Below are positions 35,460 through 44,799 of a DNA stretch of 64,000 bases, piece by piece. Made by a program: the position numbers and the translations under genes. The number at the start of each line of letters is the position of its first letter. Positions within the stretch are counted from its first letter, which is position 1. Source of the DNA: Pseudolabrys sp. (GTDB taxonomy: Bacteria > Pseudomonadota > Alphaproteobacteria > Rhizobiales > Xanthobacteraceae); contig JAHCKG010000001.1 in the NCBI GenBank assembly GCA_026125895.1, forward strand, positions 62,001-126,000, read 5' to 3'. Under the pieces are notes generated by a model. That model had not been told where the DNA came from, ran no database searches, and saw nothing but the letters and a program-made list of their open reading frames with translations.

Positions 35460-36209
35460 TCAGATTAGCCCGCCGTTCACATGCAGGCTTTGTCCGGTGA
35501 TGTAACTCGCCTCTCCAGAGATGAGAAAGCGGACGACATCAGCCACTTCTTCTGGCCGCCCAAGTCGGCCCAGGGGGATTCGGACACGCGCCGCGCTCAG
35601 CTCTGCGCTTGATGAACTGTCTTCGGTGCCGTGATCTTTCTCAATGAAACCCGGAACGACACAATTCACCGTGACTCCAAGCGGAGCGAAGTCTAACGCC
35701 AAGCTTTTGACCGCTATTTCGAGGCCGCCCTTAGAGGCTGCTGATGCCGGAAATTGCGGTAGATCGGTTCGGAAAACCGAAGCGGTATAACTACCGACGG
35801 CGACGATCCGTCCGCTCTTCGCGGCGCGAAGATGAGTTTTAGACGCCTTACAGAGCATGAAGAAGCTCATCAAATTGCCGTTCAAGCCATACGAAATGTC
35901 GTCGCGCGTGCTCTCGTCGAATGACTTCAAGATTGGAAAACCGGCGTTGGCGACTACCACATCAAGTGAACCGAAACGATGAATTGCCTTGGCGATGATT
36001 TCTTCGGAAACGCCAGCTTCGGAAAGATCTCCGATCACGAGAGCTGTATCGCTACCGGCAGAATGAGCTTGTTTGGCTACCGCTTCGAGCTTTTCACGGG
36101 ATCTTCGCGCGTGAAGCACAAGCGAGATATCTGGACCGGCCAGTCGGGCGGCCAGGCGCGAGCCAATGCCAGAGGACGCTCCCGTGATAACAATGACTTG
36201 CCTGGGCAT
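35460..36209 (-). CDS. SDR-family protein lacking the catalytic tyrosine
   Basis: 249 aa from the ATG before PRQVIVITGASSGIG. The cofactor site (TGASSGIG, residues 9-16) and NAG (88-90) are intact. The active site should read YxxxK, but here the residue four before K160 is Ser (SAASK, S156, codon TCA). The rest fits 3-oxoacyl-ACP reductase-like enzymes, including GRLGRPEEVADVVRFL and SYITGQSLHVNGG. It may be inactive as a dehydrogenase or act as a binding protein. Confidence 0.8.
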   Translation of the reverse strand: MPRQVIVITGASSGIGSRLAARLAGPDISLVLHARRSREKLEAVAKQAHSAGSDTALVIGDLSEAGVSEEIIAKAIHRFGSLDVVVANAGFPILKSFDESTRDDISYGLNGNLMSFFMLCKASKTHLRAAKSGRIVAVGSYTASVFRTDLPQFPASAASKGGLEIAVKSLALDFAPLGVTVNCVVPGFIEKDHGTEDSSSSAELSAARVRIPLGRLGRPEEVADVVRFLISGEASYITGQSLHVNGGLI

Positions 36210-36858
36210 CGCGGGTCCTTTGTCCAGTGAGTACGATTCGATAGTTAGCCGCAAGTCTATATCAATACATCACCACCGCAGTAAACCAGCGCGCACGGAT
36301 GTTCTTTTCCGAGGAGTTCAGGCACTAAATGGCACGCATGTATTGGCCCGCTTCCGTCCTTCGTTGCCGTACGATCTTGTGCATCGGCATTCACGATCTT
36401 GAAGTTAGTCATTCATATCTCGCATAGATCGTCCGCGTCATGTTGTCTCACTCCGGGCGCCGGATCGGTGATTAGCAGAGATAAAGTGAGGTTCATTCGG
36501 ACTTAATGCCCTAGATGCCCTCGAAACGCGGACAGCATTGACCAGTTCACGATGGTAGGCGCGAAGTCGGTGTCAAAGCGCAAAATCGTCGCCCCGACCT
36601 TGCGTTTCACCGAGGGCTGAGGTGCAAGCTTGATAAGCCGCCAATCGCTCTTACATAGGGTTTATTATGCCTGTCGTACTTCTCCCAAATCCGCACTAAC
36701 GGCGGAGACCAGTGAATACTGGTTATCTGCAGCGCCGGCCGCAGCATGTTTAGGAAAAGAGCGTCCCGGCGAAAGCAGGTGCGCGGTTCACACGCGTGCG
36801 GATATGCAGACGCGCCAATGCACTTGTGCCTCTTGTAATCAAAATCTCGGAGTTAAGT
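36210..36858. other. Divergent intergenic region
   Basis: About 650 bp between the leftward SDR gene and a rightward small gene. No supported gene. Short conflicting frames only. Confidence 0.3.
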
Positions 36859-37074
36859 ATGGACAGTAACAGGCTCATATCGCCAGGTGGCACATCGTCA
36901 ATCGGTGGTCCGTCAAGCAGTGATCGTCTCGGGGAAAAGCACCGGCGTGGTCCGTCCAATTCGCCGAGCAGACTAGATGCCCGATTGGATGCAGCGCTAG
37001 AAGAGACCTTCCCGGCAAGTGATCCCATCGCGATCACGATTTGCACTCTGGCACCACTCAGATTGGACGACTGA
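36859..37074 (+). CDS. Small protein with C-terminal EETFPASDPIAI motif
   Basis: 71 aa from the ATG at 36859 with GGAG 8 bases before. A polar N-terminus (Ser/Gly/Pro-rich) leads to RLDAALEETFPASDPIAI, a motif shared by small proteins of Bradyrhizobium relatives. Function unknown. The conserved tail is the reason for accepting it. Confidence 0.6.
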   Translation: MDSNRLISPGGTSSIGGPSSSDRLGEKHRRGPSNSPSRLDARLDAALEETFPASDPIAITICTLAPLRLDD

Positions 37075-37223
37075 GTGGTTGGCCCGCGTCCTTGAATAGC
37101 AGGAACCGCGAGCTGTCAGGCGGCAGTCGTGCTTCGGTTCGTTTGGAGATTGCGATAGGCCGTGTCTCGGCGAAAGCCCGGAGCTCTTTCGAGCGACCGC
37201 CCGGTCCAAAGGTGCGCCTGAGG

Positions 37224-37241
37224 GGCCTGCACGTGCAGGCC
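37224..37241. promoter_or_regulatory. Perfect 18-bp palindrome
   Basis: GGCCTGCAC / GTGCAGGCC with no spacer, in a non-coding stretch. Candidate operator. Confidence 0.35.
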
Positions 37242-37591
37242 ACGCGAAAAGAGGGAGTGGCCGTCCTCCGGCAATCTTGCGGGATTTGACTTTCTACGGC
37301 GAATGTCTAAGGCTAATCAAATCATGTTGTGCCTTGCGACATTCCGCCGAGGCCTGTGTCATGCAGGCAACCTGATCGCGGGCTATTAGCCCCGAGTTCA
37401 GCGCGCGCCGTCGCATATCGAACTCGGGGACGTCCTAGCAAATCACTGCTGTGGACGCACTCTGTTTGTTCTGCCGACCAGCAGCCCTGCGGCGCACTCT
37501 CCAGCCTTCAATCCGACCGCTCAGCCCGACCGCGGCTGAGCCATATCGAAACTTGGAAACCTGGCGGATCAATCCGCTGAGGAGGTGCGCC
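37242..37591. other. Intergenic region before the rnk-speDE group
   Basis: 350 bp with no supported gene. A short hairpin GGGCTATTAGCCC lies at about 37380-37392. Confidence 0.3.
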
Positions 37592-37795
37592 ATGAGTTGC
37601 AAGTCGAATAACGCGCGGACGGGAAAGCCAGATACTGCGAAGCAGCCTGATCACTCCAGTCTTCGGTTGGTTACGCGCGAGGTGGAGGCAACAAAACCGC
37701 CACAGCCGCCACCAAGAAGACAAACATGCGAGCAGGCCGATCTGAAGTCTAGCCATGACTGGGACGGAGACGGCCCGGGCCCCTTTGCCGCCTGA
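37592..37795 (+). CDS. Small polar hypothetical protein
   Basis: 67 aa from the ATG at 37592, preceded by a strong AGGAGG. Polar and Pro-rich (EATKPPQPPPRRQTC), likely disordered, ending SSHDWDGDGPGPFAA. No family recognised. 30 bp before the rnk gene, possibly co-transcribed. Confidence 0.45.
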   Translation: MSCKSNNARTGKPDTAKQPDHSSLRLVTREVEATKPPQPPPRRQTCEQADLKSSHDWDGDGPGPFAA

Positions 37796-37825
37796 AAGGC
37801 GAATTGCCAACCATTGGAGACGAAT

Positions 37826-38251
37826 ATGACAAATCAACGAGAAAAGATGCGCTTAAGCAGCGATATGAAGCCGCGTATCGCATTGTCAGCAAAGGACTAC
37901 GAAAGCCTCCTGCTCCTCGCGCGAGCGGCCGCGAGCAGGATGCCCGACCTGACCTCGATCCTTGCTGACGAACTCGAACGCGCTGACGTGCTCGCAGACA
38001 GCGAGCCAGGACATTTTGTGTGCATGGGCGGCGTGGTCGAATTCCGCGACGATATGACAGGCAAGGTTCAAACGGTGACTCTGGTTTACCCGGGCGACGC
38101 AGACATCTCGCAGGGGCGGATCTCGGTGCTCACTCCCATCGGAACCGCGTTGATTGGCTTGGGTGTCGGAGATTCCATCACCTGGGAAACACGGATCGGC
38201 GAGCTCCGACAATTGACCGTGCTCAAGATTCGCGAACCAGAGTTGGTATGA
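37826..38251 (+). CDS. rnk: Regulator of nucleoside diphosphate kinase (GreA/Rnk family)
   Basis: 141 aa, family length. N-terminal helix region (PRIALSAKDYESLLLLARAA, MPDLTSILADELERADVL) and a C-terminal GreA/GreB-like domain (MGGVVEFRDDMTGKVQTVTL, GRISVLTPIGTALIGLGVGD, WETRIGELRQLTVL). Rnk binds RNA polymerase and affects nucleotide and polysaccharide metabolism. It precedes speD-speE by 59 bp on the same strand. Confidence 0.87.
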   Translation: MTNQREKMRLSSDMKPRIALSAKDYESLLLLARAAASRMPDLTSILADELERADVLADSEPGHFVCMGGVVEFRDDMTGKVQTVTLVYPGDADISQGRISVLTPIGTALIGLGVGDSITWETRIGELRQLTVLKIREPELV

Positions 38252-38310
38252 GGCTCGCATTACCGGCAGCTATCGGCGCGAATGAGACGTTGCTACATGT
38301 GGAGGATTGA

Positions 38311-38814
38311 ATGGAGAAACGGTGCCGGTTCAGCTTGGCGGCGCTACCGGAAGACGACCACACTTCTCGACGTGCCTGTCATGCTGGGCCAGCCAGCCTG
38401 CGCGCTACGGTTTATGCTGTGGCTAACGATCAGACTGAGGCCGCCGACCATTTTGTCGAACGAGATGGACTCCGCTTCGCCGGGACTCATCTAATCATTG
38501 ATCTCTGGAATGCGTCGCATCTCGACAATGTTGATATTGTCGAAGGAGCGCTACGCGCCGCAGTAATTGCCGCTGGCGCAACGCTGCTCAAGCTTGACCT
38601 GCATCGCTTTAGCCCAAGTGGTGGAATCACGAGTGTTGCGGTGCTCGCGGAAAGTCATGTCACGATTCATACTTGGCCTGAACGCGCATACGCCGCAGTC
38701 GACGTGTTCATGTGTGGAAATGCGAACCCGCATAAAACCATTAACGTATTGAAGAGCACCTTTCGACCAAAAATGCTGACTGTTTCGGAACACAGGCGGG
38801 GAGTGGTGCCATGA
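38311..38814 (+). CDS. speD: S-adenosylmethionine decarboxylase proenzyme
   Basis: 167 aa. Pyruvoyl enzyme that decarboxylates SAM to give the aminopropyl donor for spermidine. The self-cleavage Ser lies in LAESHVTIHTWPER, and the VFMCGNANP motif follows. The core starts at GTHLIIDLWN (about residue 57); family members of the short bacterial class are about 120-130 aa, so the first ~55 residues are an extension or the start is misplaced. It overlaps speE by 4 nt. Confidence 0.9.
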   Translation: MEKRCRFSLAALPEDDHTSRRACHAGPASLRATVYAVANDQTEAADHFVERDGLRFAGTHLIIDLWNASHLDNVDIVEGALRAAVIAAGATLLKLDLHRFSPSGGITSVAVLAESHVTIHTWPERAYAAVDVFMCGNANPHKTINVLKSTFRPKMLTVSEHRRGVVP

Positions 38815-39701
38815 ACACTTTTACTGAGAAGCTATATGGGCATCATTCGCAGCTATTTACGGTTGATGTCGAGCTACATCGAGGTCGAACTCCGTTTCAG
38901 GAAGTTTTCATATTTGAGAACAGATTGTTCGGACGCGTGCTAGTTCTGGACGACATCGTGCAAATGACCGATCGTGACAATCATATCTACCACGAGATGA
39001 TAGCGCACGTGCCGCTGATGGCGCACGGCTCAGTGACGCGAGTACTCATTATCGGGGGAGGTGACGGCGGTACTCTTCGGGAGGTGCTCAAGCATCCAGT
39101 CCAACGGGTCGTGATGGTTGAGCTCGATGAAGATGTCATTGAGCTTTCCAAACGTTACTTTCCGGAGGTATCGGATGGAGCTTTTGACGATCCCCGTGTC
39201 AGCCTGATCATTGGCAACGGCGCGGAATATGTGAGGCATAACAAAGAGAAGTTCGACATCGTGATTATTGACTCGACGGACCCGATTGGAGTCGGCGAAC
39301 AGCTTTTCACATCGGAGTTCTACGAAGGTTGTCGAAGGATACTTCAACTTGGCGGCATAATTGGACTTCAAAGCGGTGCCCCGTTTTACAATCCTGGGCA
39401 ACTAACGGCGATTTGCAGTCGACTTAACCGTTCGTTTGCCTCTGTGCGACCTTTTCTCGCTCCTGTTCCAACATACGCAGGGGGGATGTTGGCGCTGGTG
39501 GTCGCTGGAGACACTCATAAATCACTACGGCCGCCGATCAAGATTTTAAGAGAGCGCTTCAGCCGAGTCCAACGGCGCACGACGTACTACACGCCGGAAG
39601 TGCATAGAGCTGCCTTCACATTGGCACCCGCTTTCAGCGCCGAGACCGCACCAAGTGCGGAAAACTTCGGGCAATGTCTGAGTACGAATGATTTGCGGTA
39701 G
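38811..39701 (+). CDS. speE: Spermidine synthase
   Basis: 296 aa. Transfers the aminopropyl group from decarboxylated SAM to putrescine. The nucleotide-binding IIGGGDGGTLREVLKH, acidic VELDEDVIELSKRYF, and catalytic-loop DSTDPIGVGEQLF motifs are intact. Translationally coupled to speD (ATGA). The last ~30 residues after the core are polar and not conserved. Confidence 0.94.
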   Translation: MNTFTEKLYGHHSQLFTVDVELHRGRTPFQEVFIFENRLFGRVLVLDDIVQMTDRDNHIYHEMIAHVPLMAHGSVTRVLIIGGGDGGTLREVLKHPVQRVVMVELDEDVIELSKRYFPEVSDGAFDDPRVSLIIGNGAEYVRHNKEKFDIVIIDSTDPIGVGEQLFTSEFYEGCRRILQLGGIIGLQSGAPFYNPGQLTAICSRLNRSFASVRPFLAPVPTYAGGMLALVVAGDTHKSLRPPIKILRERFSRVQRRTTYYTPEVHRAAFTLAPAFSAETAPSAENFGQCLSTNDLR

Positions 39702-39815
39702 CGTGAATGCGTTGCGCGGTTGTTCCAAGATCCCGACTTGATGCTCGCACATGCAGGCAGCCCGCCGTCTGGTCTGGCGAGCTAGGTTTTCATAGCGCAA
39801 AAAGATAGCGGTCAG

Positions 39816-39959
39816 CTATCGAGCCCGACCGATAGGCGGAACGCTGACGATCAACTGCTGCTTCGGCATAGCGCTGCCCCTTAAAAAGGCCTCGGCGGCA
39901 CCGTCCAACTGAATTGTCGTCCCGAGCGCTTTGCCTCCGTCATTGATTGCTGTGGGCAC
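39816..39959 (-). CDS. Possible 47-aa protein downstream of the PQQ dehydrogenase
   Basis: GTG at 39957-39959, with AAGGAG close upstream, opens a frame (PTAINDGGKALGTTIQLDG ... KQQLIVSVPPIGRAR) 17 bp after the dehydrogenase stop. Composition looks protein-like, but no family is recognised and the ribosome site is too close to the start. Confidence 0.3.
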   Translation of the reverse strand: MPTAINDGGKALGTTIQLDGAAEAFLRGSAMPKQQLIVSVPPIGRAR

Positions 39960-39976
39960 GCGCTCCTTAGCGATTT

Positions 39977-42334
39977 TTATCTCGGCAACGCGTAGGCGAC
40001 TACCTGATCGCCGGCTTGCGGCTTGAGGATGGCGTTGCCGCCGGCGACAAACACGACGTATTGCTTGCCGTTGTAGGTGTAGGTTGCCGGATTGGCGACC
40101 GCCGGCGCATCGACCAGCGCGCGCCACAGCACTTCGCCGGTCTTCAGATCGATGGCGCGAACCCGGGCATCCATCGAGCCGCCGATAAAGATGAGCCCCG
40201 ACTTGGTGACGAGGGGGCCGCCGATCGTCACGGAGCCCCACGACTGCGGCATGTAGAAGCCCCACTTCTGCGACACGCCGAACGGCTTGCGCCACAGCAG
40301 CTTGCCGGTGTTGAGGTCGTAAGCCGACATGGTGCCGTAGGGCGGCTTCCAGCACGGCATGCCGAGGAAGTTGACGAAGTTGGTGAGGTAGAAGCCGTAG
40401 GGCGAGCCGGCCTGCGGATAATAGCCGTTGTCGCCGGGATCGGCGCCCTTGTCGGCGGCGTCGTAATCCTGACGCGTCATCAGCTTGTAGATCTGCGCCA
40501 CCGCCGACGAATTGACGACATAGACGCCTGAGGTCGGATCGACCGCGCCGCCGCCCCATTCGATGCCGCCGGCGGTCGATGGATAGGCGAGGGTGCCTTT
40601 GAGGCTCGGCGGCGTATAGCGGCCGTCATGGCGCAACTGGTCGAATGTGCGCGAGCACTGCCCGAAGCTGACGATATCGGCGATGGTCGAGATGCCGGGG
40701 AATCTGTCCGGCACCGTGGGCTCCAGTCCGGTCGGATAGGGTTGGGTCGACGCGGCCTGTTCGCCCGCGACATCGGAGGGCGGCACCTTGCGCTCCTCGA
40801 TCGGATAGATCGGCTCGCCGGTCAGCCGGTTGAGGACGAAGATGAAGCCCATCTTGCTGGTCTGCACCAGCGCCGGGATGGTCTTGCCATCCTTCTTGAT
40901 ATCGACCAGCGTCGGCGCCGCGTTGGTGTCATAGTCCCAGATGTCGTGATGGACAATCTGCCGGCTCCAGATCACGTCGCCGGTGTCGGCATTGAGCGCC
41001 GTCACCGAGGTCGCCGCCGGGATGTTCTCCTTGCGATTGCCGCCGTAGAAGTTCGGACTCGGAGAGCTGATCGGCAGATAGAGAATGCCGTGTTCCGGAT
41101 CGATCGACATGCTGGTCCAGACATTGGCGGTGCCGGTCTTCTTGCGGATGTCTTCGGGCAGCGCGTTGAACGTCCACTTCAGCGCGCCGGTGCGCGCATC
41201 GACGGCGAAGACAGTGCCTGGAGGCGCTTCGGCATCGGCCCAGTCCTTGCCCGCCCAGCCGATGAACAGCGTATCTTTATAAACGGTCGGCGGCTGCAGG
41301 ATCGACAGCGGCCATTTGTTGTTCAATGTATTCCACTGGTTGAGGTCGAGCATGCCCTTGTTGGCAAAGCCGTCGCAGGGTTTGCCGCTGTCGGCATCGA
41401 CGGCATAGAGCTTGGCGTCCATCGTGCCGATGTAGACCATCTTGTCGCAGGCCTTGCCGGTTTCGGGCTTGGCAGCCTGCCAGTAGGCGACGCCGCGGGT
41501 TTTCAGGTCCGGCTGCGTGACGGCTTTGAGCACTGCGTGGGTGTCGTAGGTCCACTTCACTTTGCCGCTATCCGGCGCGATGGCGAAGATGCGATAGAAC
41601 GGCGTCGATACGTACACCGTATTGTTGACGAACAACGGCGTCGCCGACCAGTCGCTCTTCGAGGCCTTACCGCTGCCGTCGGACATATCGCCAGTGTGCA
41701 CCTCCCAGGCCTTGGTCAGCTTGGCGACATTCTGCGGCGTGATCTGTTCGGCGGTCGAGTATTTGCGGTTTTCGAGATCCCCATTGAACGTGTACCAGCC
41801 GTCGTAATGCGTGGTCCCGGTCACTGCCGGCTGCGCGGCAGGTTGCTGCGGCTGTGGCGCGGCGTCCTGCGCGTGCGACATCGGGTTGTGCACGAGCAGA
41901 GCGGTGAGCCCGAGCGCGGCGATGCCGACCGCCGCCGCGGTCCGGGACTGCTGCGGCTGGATCAGGCTGGCGACAAAGCCGAAGGCGGCGACCAGCATCG
42001 CCGCCGCGACCAGATAGGCTTCGAGCATATAGGCGGCAAAGGCGGTGCCGACGATGTCGAGGGCAATGAGCACTATGAGCAGCCCGCGCAACCCGCGCGG
42101 CATCGGTGCGGCGGCAATGGCGACAAAGGCGCCGAGCATCAGCGCCGTCGAGACGACGACGAGCAGGGCGCCGGCCGTGCCGTGGATCCCGTTGCCGTGC
42201 CAGACGTAATTGAAGATCGCCAGCGCCAACGACACGGCGATGCTGGCGGCCAGCAGCCAGGTGTCGAAACTCGCGCGGCGGGCGCTATCCGAAAAGCGGT
42301 TGCGGGTTGCGGATTGGGGTGTAACGCCGGCCAT
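39977..42334 (-). CDS. Membrane-bound PQQ-dependent dehydrogenase (glucose/quinate type)
   Basis: 785 aa from the ATG before AGVTPQSATRNRF. About four to five N-terminal membrane helices (residues 20-160) anchor an eight-bladed quinoprotein domain in the periplasm. Propeller tryptophan motifs are visible (DAKLYAVDADSGKPCDGF; TVFAVDARTGALKWTF; VTALNADTGDVIWSRQIVHH). Size and architecture match glucose (Gcd) and quinate dehydrogenases, which pass electrons to ubiquinone. Substrate cannot be fixed. No PQQ synthesis genes are in the window. Confidence 0.9.
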   Translation of the reverse strand: MAGVTPQSATRNRFSDSARRASFDTWLLAASIAVSLALAIFNYVWHGNGIHGTAGALLVVVSTALMLGAFVAIAAAPMPRGLRGLLIVLIALDIVGTAFAAYMLEAYLVAAAMLVAAFGFVASLIQPQQSRTAAAVGIAALGLTALLVHNPMSHAQDAAPQPQQPAAQPAVTGTTHYDGWYTFNGDLENRKYSTAEQITPQNVAKLTKAWEVHTGDMSDGSGKASKSDWSATPLFVNNTVYVSTPFYRIFAIAPDSGKVKWTYDTHAVLKAVTQPDLKTRGVAYWQAAKPETGKACDKMVYIGTMDAKLYAVDADSGKPCDGFANKGMLDLNQWNTLNNKWPLSILQPPTVYKDTLFIGWAGKDWADAEAPPGTVFAVDARTGALKWTFNALPEDIRKKTGTANVWTSMSIDPEHGILYLPISSPSPNFYGGNRKENIPAATSVTALNADTGDVIWSRQIVHHDIWDYDTNAAPTLVDIKKDGKTIPALVQTSKMGFIFVLNRLTGEPIYPIEERKVPPSDVAGEQAASTQPYPTGLEPTVPDRFPGISTIADIVSFGQCSRTFDQLRHDGRYTPPSLKGTLAYPSTAGGIEWGGGAVDPTSGVYVVNSSAVAQIYKLMTRQDYDAADKGADPGDNGYYPQAGSPYGFYLTNFVNFLGMPCWKPPYGTMSAYDLNTGKLLWRKPFGVSQKWGFYMPQSWGSVTIGGPLVTKSGLIFIGGSMDARVRAIDLKTGEVLWRALVDAPAVANPATYTYNGKQYVVFVAGGNAILKPQAGDQVVAYALPR

Positions 42335-43053
42335 GAGACCCTCGCTCGCAAGAACGTCGCACCCATGAGAGGAACCGGCAGCACAGCTTAAGGTTCCACG
42401 GTCGGCGGACGCGCTGGAAGGTTCATGCTTACGAATAGGCACGATAGCGCCGACGATGGGGCCGACCTCGGCATGGGCGGCGTTGATGCAGTCTTCGCCC
42501 TCGCTGAAGCCGGTGATTTAGACCGCCGTTAGCATCGGCGGTTTGCTCGGCGGGCGTCTACTGCCGATGTTAGGTTGGCGATCGGAGGACACGTCGTCGC
42601 ACGTCGACGTCAAACTTTAAAGCACTGACTCGATGTCGGATGACTCGTTGATCTGCCATTGCGTATTTTTCTGAAGGTCTCCGTGATTTCCCTTCAAGAA
42701 GAACTCCATGCGCGACGACAAATCTAATATCAAGATTCTGTGCCTCCACATCAGCGCAGAACATGGGCTGGCGATGAGATCGCGAGCGCTCGATGAGGCT
42801 ACGGTCTTTGGTAGGCGGCCAACAGTTGATGTCCGAGGTCGGCTTCGTGTCTCCTACGCCACGTCTGATTTACGCTTTGGCCTCAACGATTGAAGTCATG
42901 CCTTTGCGCGGCCCCGGTAGCTGCAGTTGCTTCTTTCCCGTGAGACTGTGCCGAGACTGGGCATGAGCGCCGTCGGCTGCTCTAACTGCGAGGCGGGGCT
43001 AATAGTTAACACGCCTTAACCACCACGGTCGAAAGTTACCCCGGACTGGGTGT
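42335..43053. other. Intergenic region upstream of the PQQ dehydrogenase
   Basis: About 720 bp. Contains a small hairpin ACCGCC / GGCGGT near 42522-42542. Open frames at 42570-42764 and 42708-42893 are opposed and unrecognised. No gene supported. Confidence 0.3.
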
Positions 43054-43074
43054 TCGTGTTACATCGTAACACGA
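43054..43074. promoter_or_regulatory. Palindrome before the decayed recombinase-accessory gene
   Basis: TCGTGTTAC-atc-GTAACACGA, perfect 9-bp arms, ending 16 bp before the start of the pseudogene at 43091. Candidate operator or recombination accessory site. Confidence 0.4.
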
Positions 43075-43090
43075 AATTCGGTTGTATTTG

Positions 43091-43351
43091 ATGGATAAGC
43101 CCACGACGCTTTTGGTCGGCCGTCGGCTGGTGATCTCGCCCCTTTATGTCGACGACGCTTTGCTAGCGCAGATCATGTTCGGTGATCTCGCCAAGCAATG
43201 GTCAGCGATCCAGCCGATGCTGGAGCGGGAAGGATTCCCGTAGAAGAAGCGGGCTATGGGCGGCTTGAGATATCTGCCAGCTGGCCTGGAATTTCTTGAG
43301 CGGCGCGAAGGCTTACGACCGCTGGTGGTCGCGTTTACGAAGTCGCGTTAG
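43091..43351 (+). pseudogene. Decayed paralogue of the 96-aa recombinase accessory protein
   Basis: ATG at 43091 encodes LYVDDALLAQIMFGDLAKQW then SAIQPMLEREGFP, followed by an in-frame TAG, then KKRAMGGLRYLPAGLEFLERRE to a second stop at 43349. It aligns along its length with the intact gene at 10006. No recombinase follows here, so this is the trace of a lost integration module. Confidence 0.8.
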
Positions 43352-43446
43352 AGGTTCTTCGCGATCTGGGATACCAGGTCCTTACGTGCCGGGAGGTCGC
43401 GCAATCAGAATGAAGCTGACGGCGCAGTCTTGAACCGCGACACTCG

Positions 43447-44799
43447 TTAATCAGCAAGATGAAGCTTGCTCAAGGCGCTGCCGATTGATTCGAATACCGC
43501 GACCATTTGGTCGGCGGATTTGATCTCTGTGAATTTGTCTCGACCGCTTGCGCAATTCTGCAGAAGTTTTGACGTCGGGTCATGGCCTGTGTTGACCTGG
43601 ATTGTGTAGATGATGATGCCCGCGTCTTTTGCATTTTCGCAAGTGCCAGAGCCATTCTTGCTCCGATCGTACATACGTTTGTCGACCTGGACGCTCTGGC
43701 TTGATCCATTTCCGTACCAACGATTTTGCGTGTTCAGCCCGTCCGACATAAGGATTATGGCTTCGCTGTAGACGTATTTGTTGTCTTTTGGCGGGGCCAC
43801 CATTGCGCCGCCGCCCACGAGCGTCTGCCAAGCCCACACCAATCCGATAGGTTGGTTGGTGCTTCCCTCCGGACGCAGGTCACCGACCATATCGTTCAAG
43901 CCGTCCCAGTCATAGGTCAGTTGTCTAATCGCGGCCGGGCAACCGTCGGGTTGCTCTGCAGGATACTCCGAAGAAGCGTCGCTATTAGGCGGCAAAACCT
44001 TCTGATCATAGTTCTGCGAACTAGGCCCGTAATCGGTGCCTCGATCAGAGACGCATCCTTCCCACTTGGAATGGTCGTCCGGTTTCCACTTGCAGTTATT
44101 TGCGTGGGAGTTGTTGTAGGAGCTGTTCCCCGCGCATTCCCAGGTGCCGTGTTGCTTATCCCAGTCTGTCCAGTCGATGAACGGCTTATTGTAGTTCGAG
44201 TTGCCGATATTCACGTAGCGGGCGAACGGTACGATGGAGACATAGATATCGCCGGGCCCCCTCGCGGCGGCCTTCAATTGTTTGAGGAGAGCCTTAGCCG
44301 CGTCTTTAAGCGCCGGCATCTTGCCATCTTCTGCCATTGATCCGGTCACATCGAGAGCCAGGGCGACGCGAAGTTTGTTGATGCCCCATGCGGCAGTCGA
44401 ACTGACACTGATGGGCAGGTGCTCGAAACCCAGTGCCCCCATGAAAGTCGTATCGACCGCGGCACTTCCATCGATCACAATCCTGGAGCCACTCGTCTTC
44501 GAGTAGGCGCCCTTGATAACGATACCTTTTACGTCTGGTCGGGAAAATATGCTTTTGAAGTACTCGCTGGCCCTCGCGTTGATCTGCTCGGCGCTCATCG
44601 AGTCCGCGTTTTTCGACAAGGCGAGAGCAGTGGAGTCCACTGCGGCCTGCATTGCAGCCTTCGCTGCGTTGGCTCTGCTGAAGTCGATAGCGCTACCGAC
44701 AAAGCCCACTAGAGGAAGGGACGCCAACGCGAACGTCAACGCCACGTTTCCAGAAGTTCCAATTATGAACGATTTTAAATATGCGCGCAGCGTTCTCAT
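43447..44799 (-). CDS. TadG-like pilus assembly protein with vWA domain
   Basis: 450 aa. An N-terminal signal-anchor (NVALTFALASLPLVGFVGSA) of the TadE/TadG type is followed by a vWA domain with the MIDAS motif DVTGSMAEDG (near residue 150) and a C-terminal IIIYTIQVNTGHD strand. The middle has many Asn, Ser and Trp and several Cys that could form disulfides. TadG-like proteins act at the cell envelope with Tad/Flp pili. No other tad genes are nearby, so this is an orphan copy. Confidence 0.85.
   Translation of the reverse strand: MRTLRAYLKSFIIGTSGNVALTFALASLPLVGFVGSAIDFSRANAAKAAMQAAVDSTALALSKNADSMSAEQINARASEYFKSIFSRPDVKGIVIKGAYSKTSGSRIVIDGSAAVDTTFMGALGFEHLPISVSSTAAWGINKLRVALALDVTGSMAEDGKMPALKDAAKALLKQLKAAARGPGDIYVSIVPFARYVNIGNSNYNKPFIDWTDWDKQHGTWECAGNSSYNNSHANNCKWKPDDHSKWEGCVSDRGTDYGPSSQNYDQKVLPPNSDASSEYPAEQPDGCPAAIRQLTYDWDGLNDMVGDLRPEGSTNQPIGLVWAWQTLVGGGAMVAPPKDNKYVYSEAIILMSDGLNTQNRWYGNGSSQSVQVDKRMYDRSKNGSGTCENAKDAGIIIYTIQVNTGHDPTSKLLQNCASGRDKFTEIKSADQMVAVFESIGSALSKLHLAD

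Noticed and set aside
39816-40559. Long minus frame including the possible 47-aa protein
   Set aside because: Most of it is a shadow frame of the PQQ dehydrogenase; only the last 47 codons, past its stop, are worth keeping as a candidate.
40628-42391. 587-codon plus-strand open frame
   Set aside because: Antisense to the PQQ dehydrogenase; low-complexity composition and no domain.
42481-42560. 20-codon frame before an ACCGCC / GGCGGT hairpin as a fourth leader unit
   Set aside because: The hairpin overlaps the frame end and does not follow the stop, and there is no same-strand gene close downstream.
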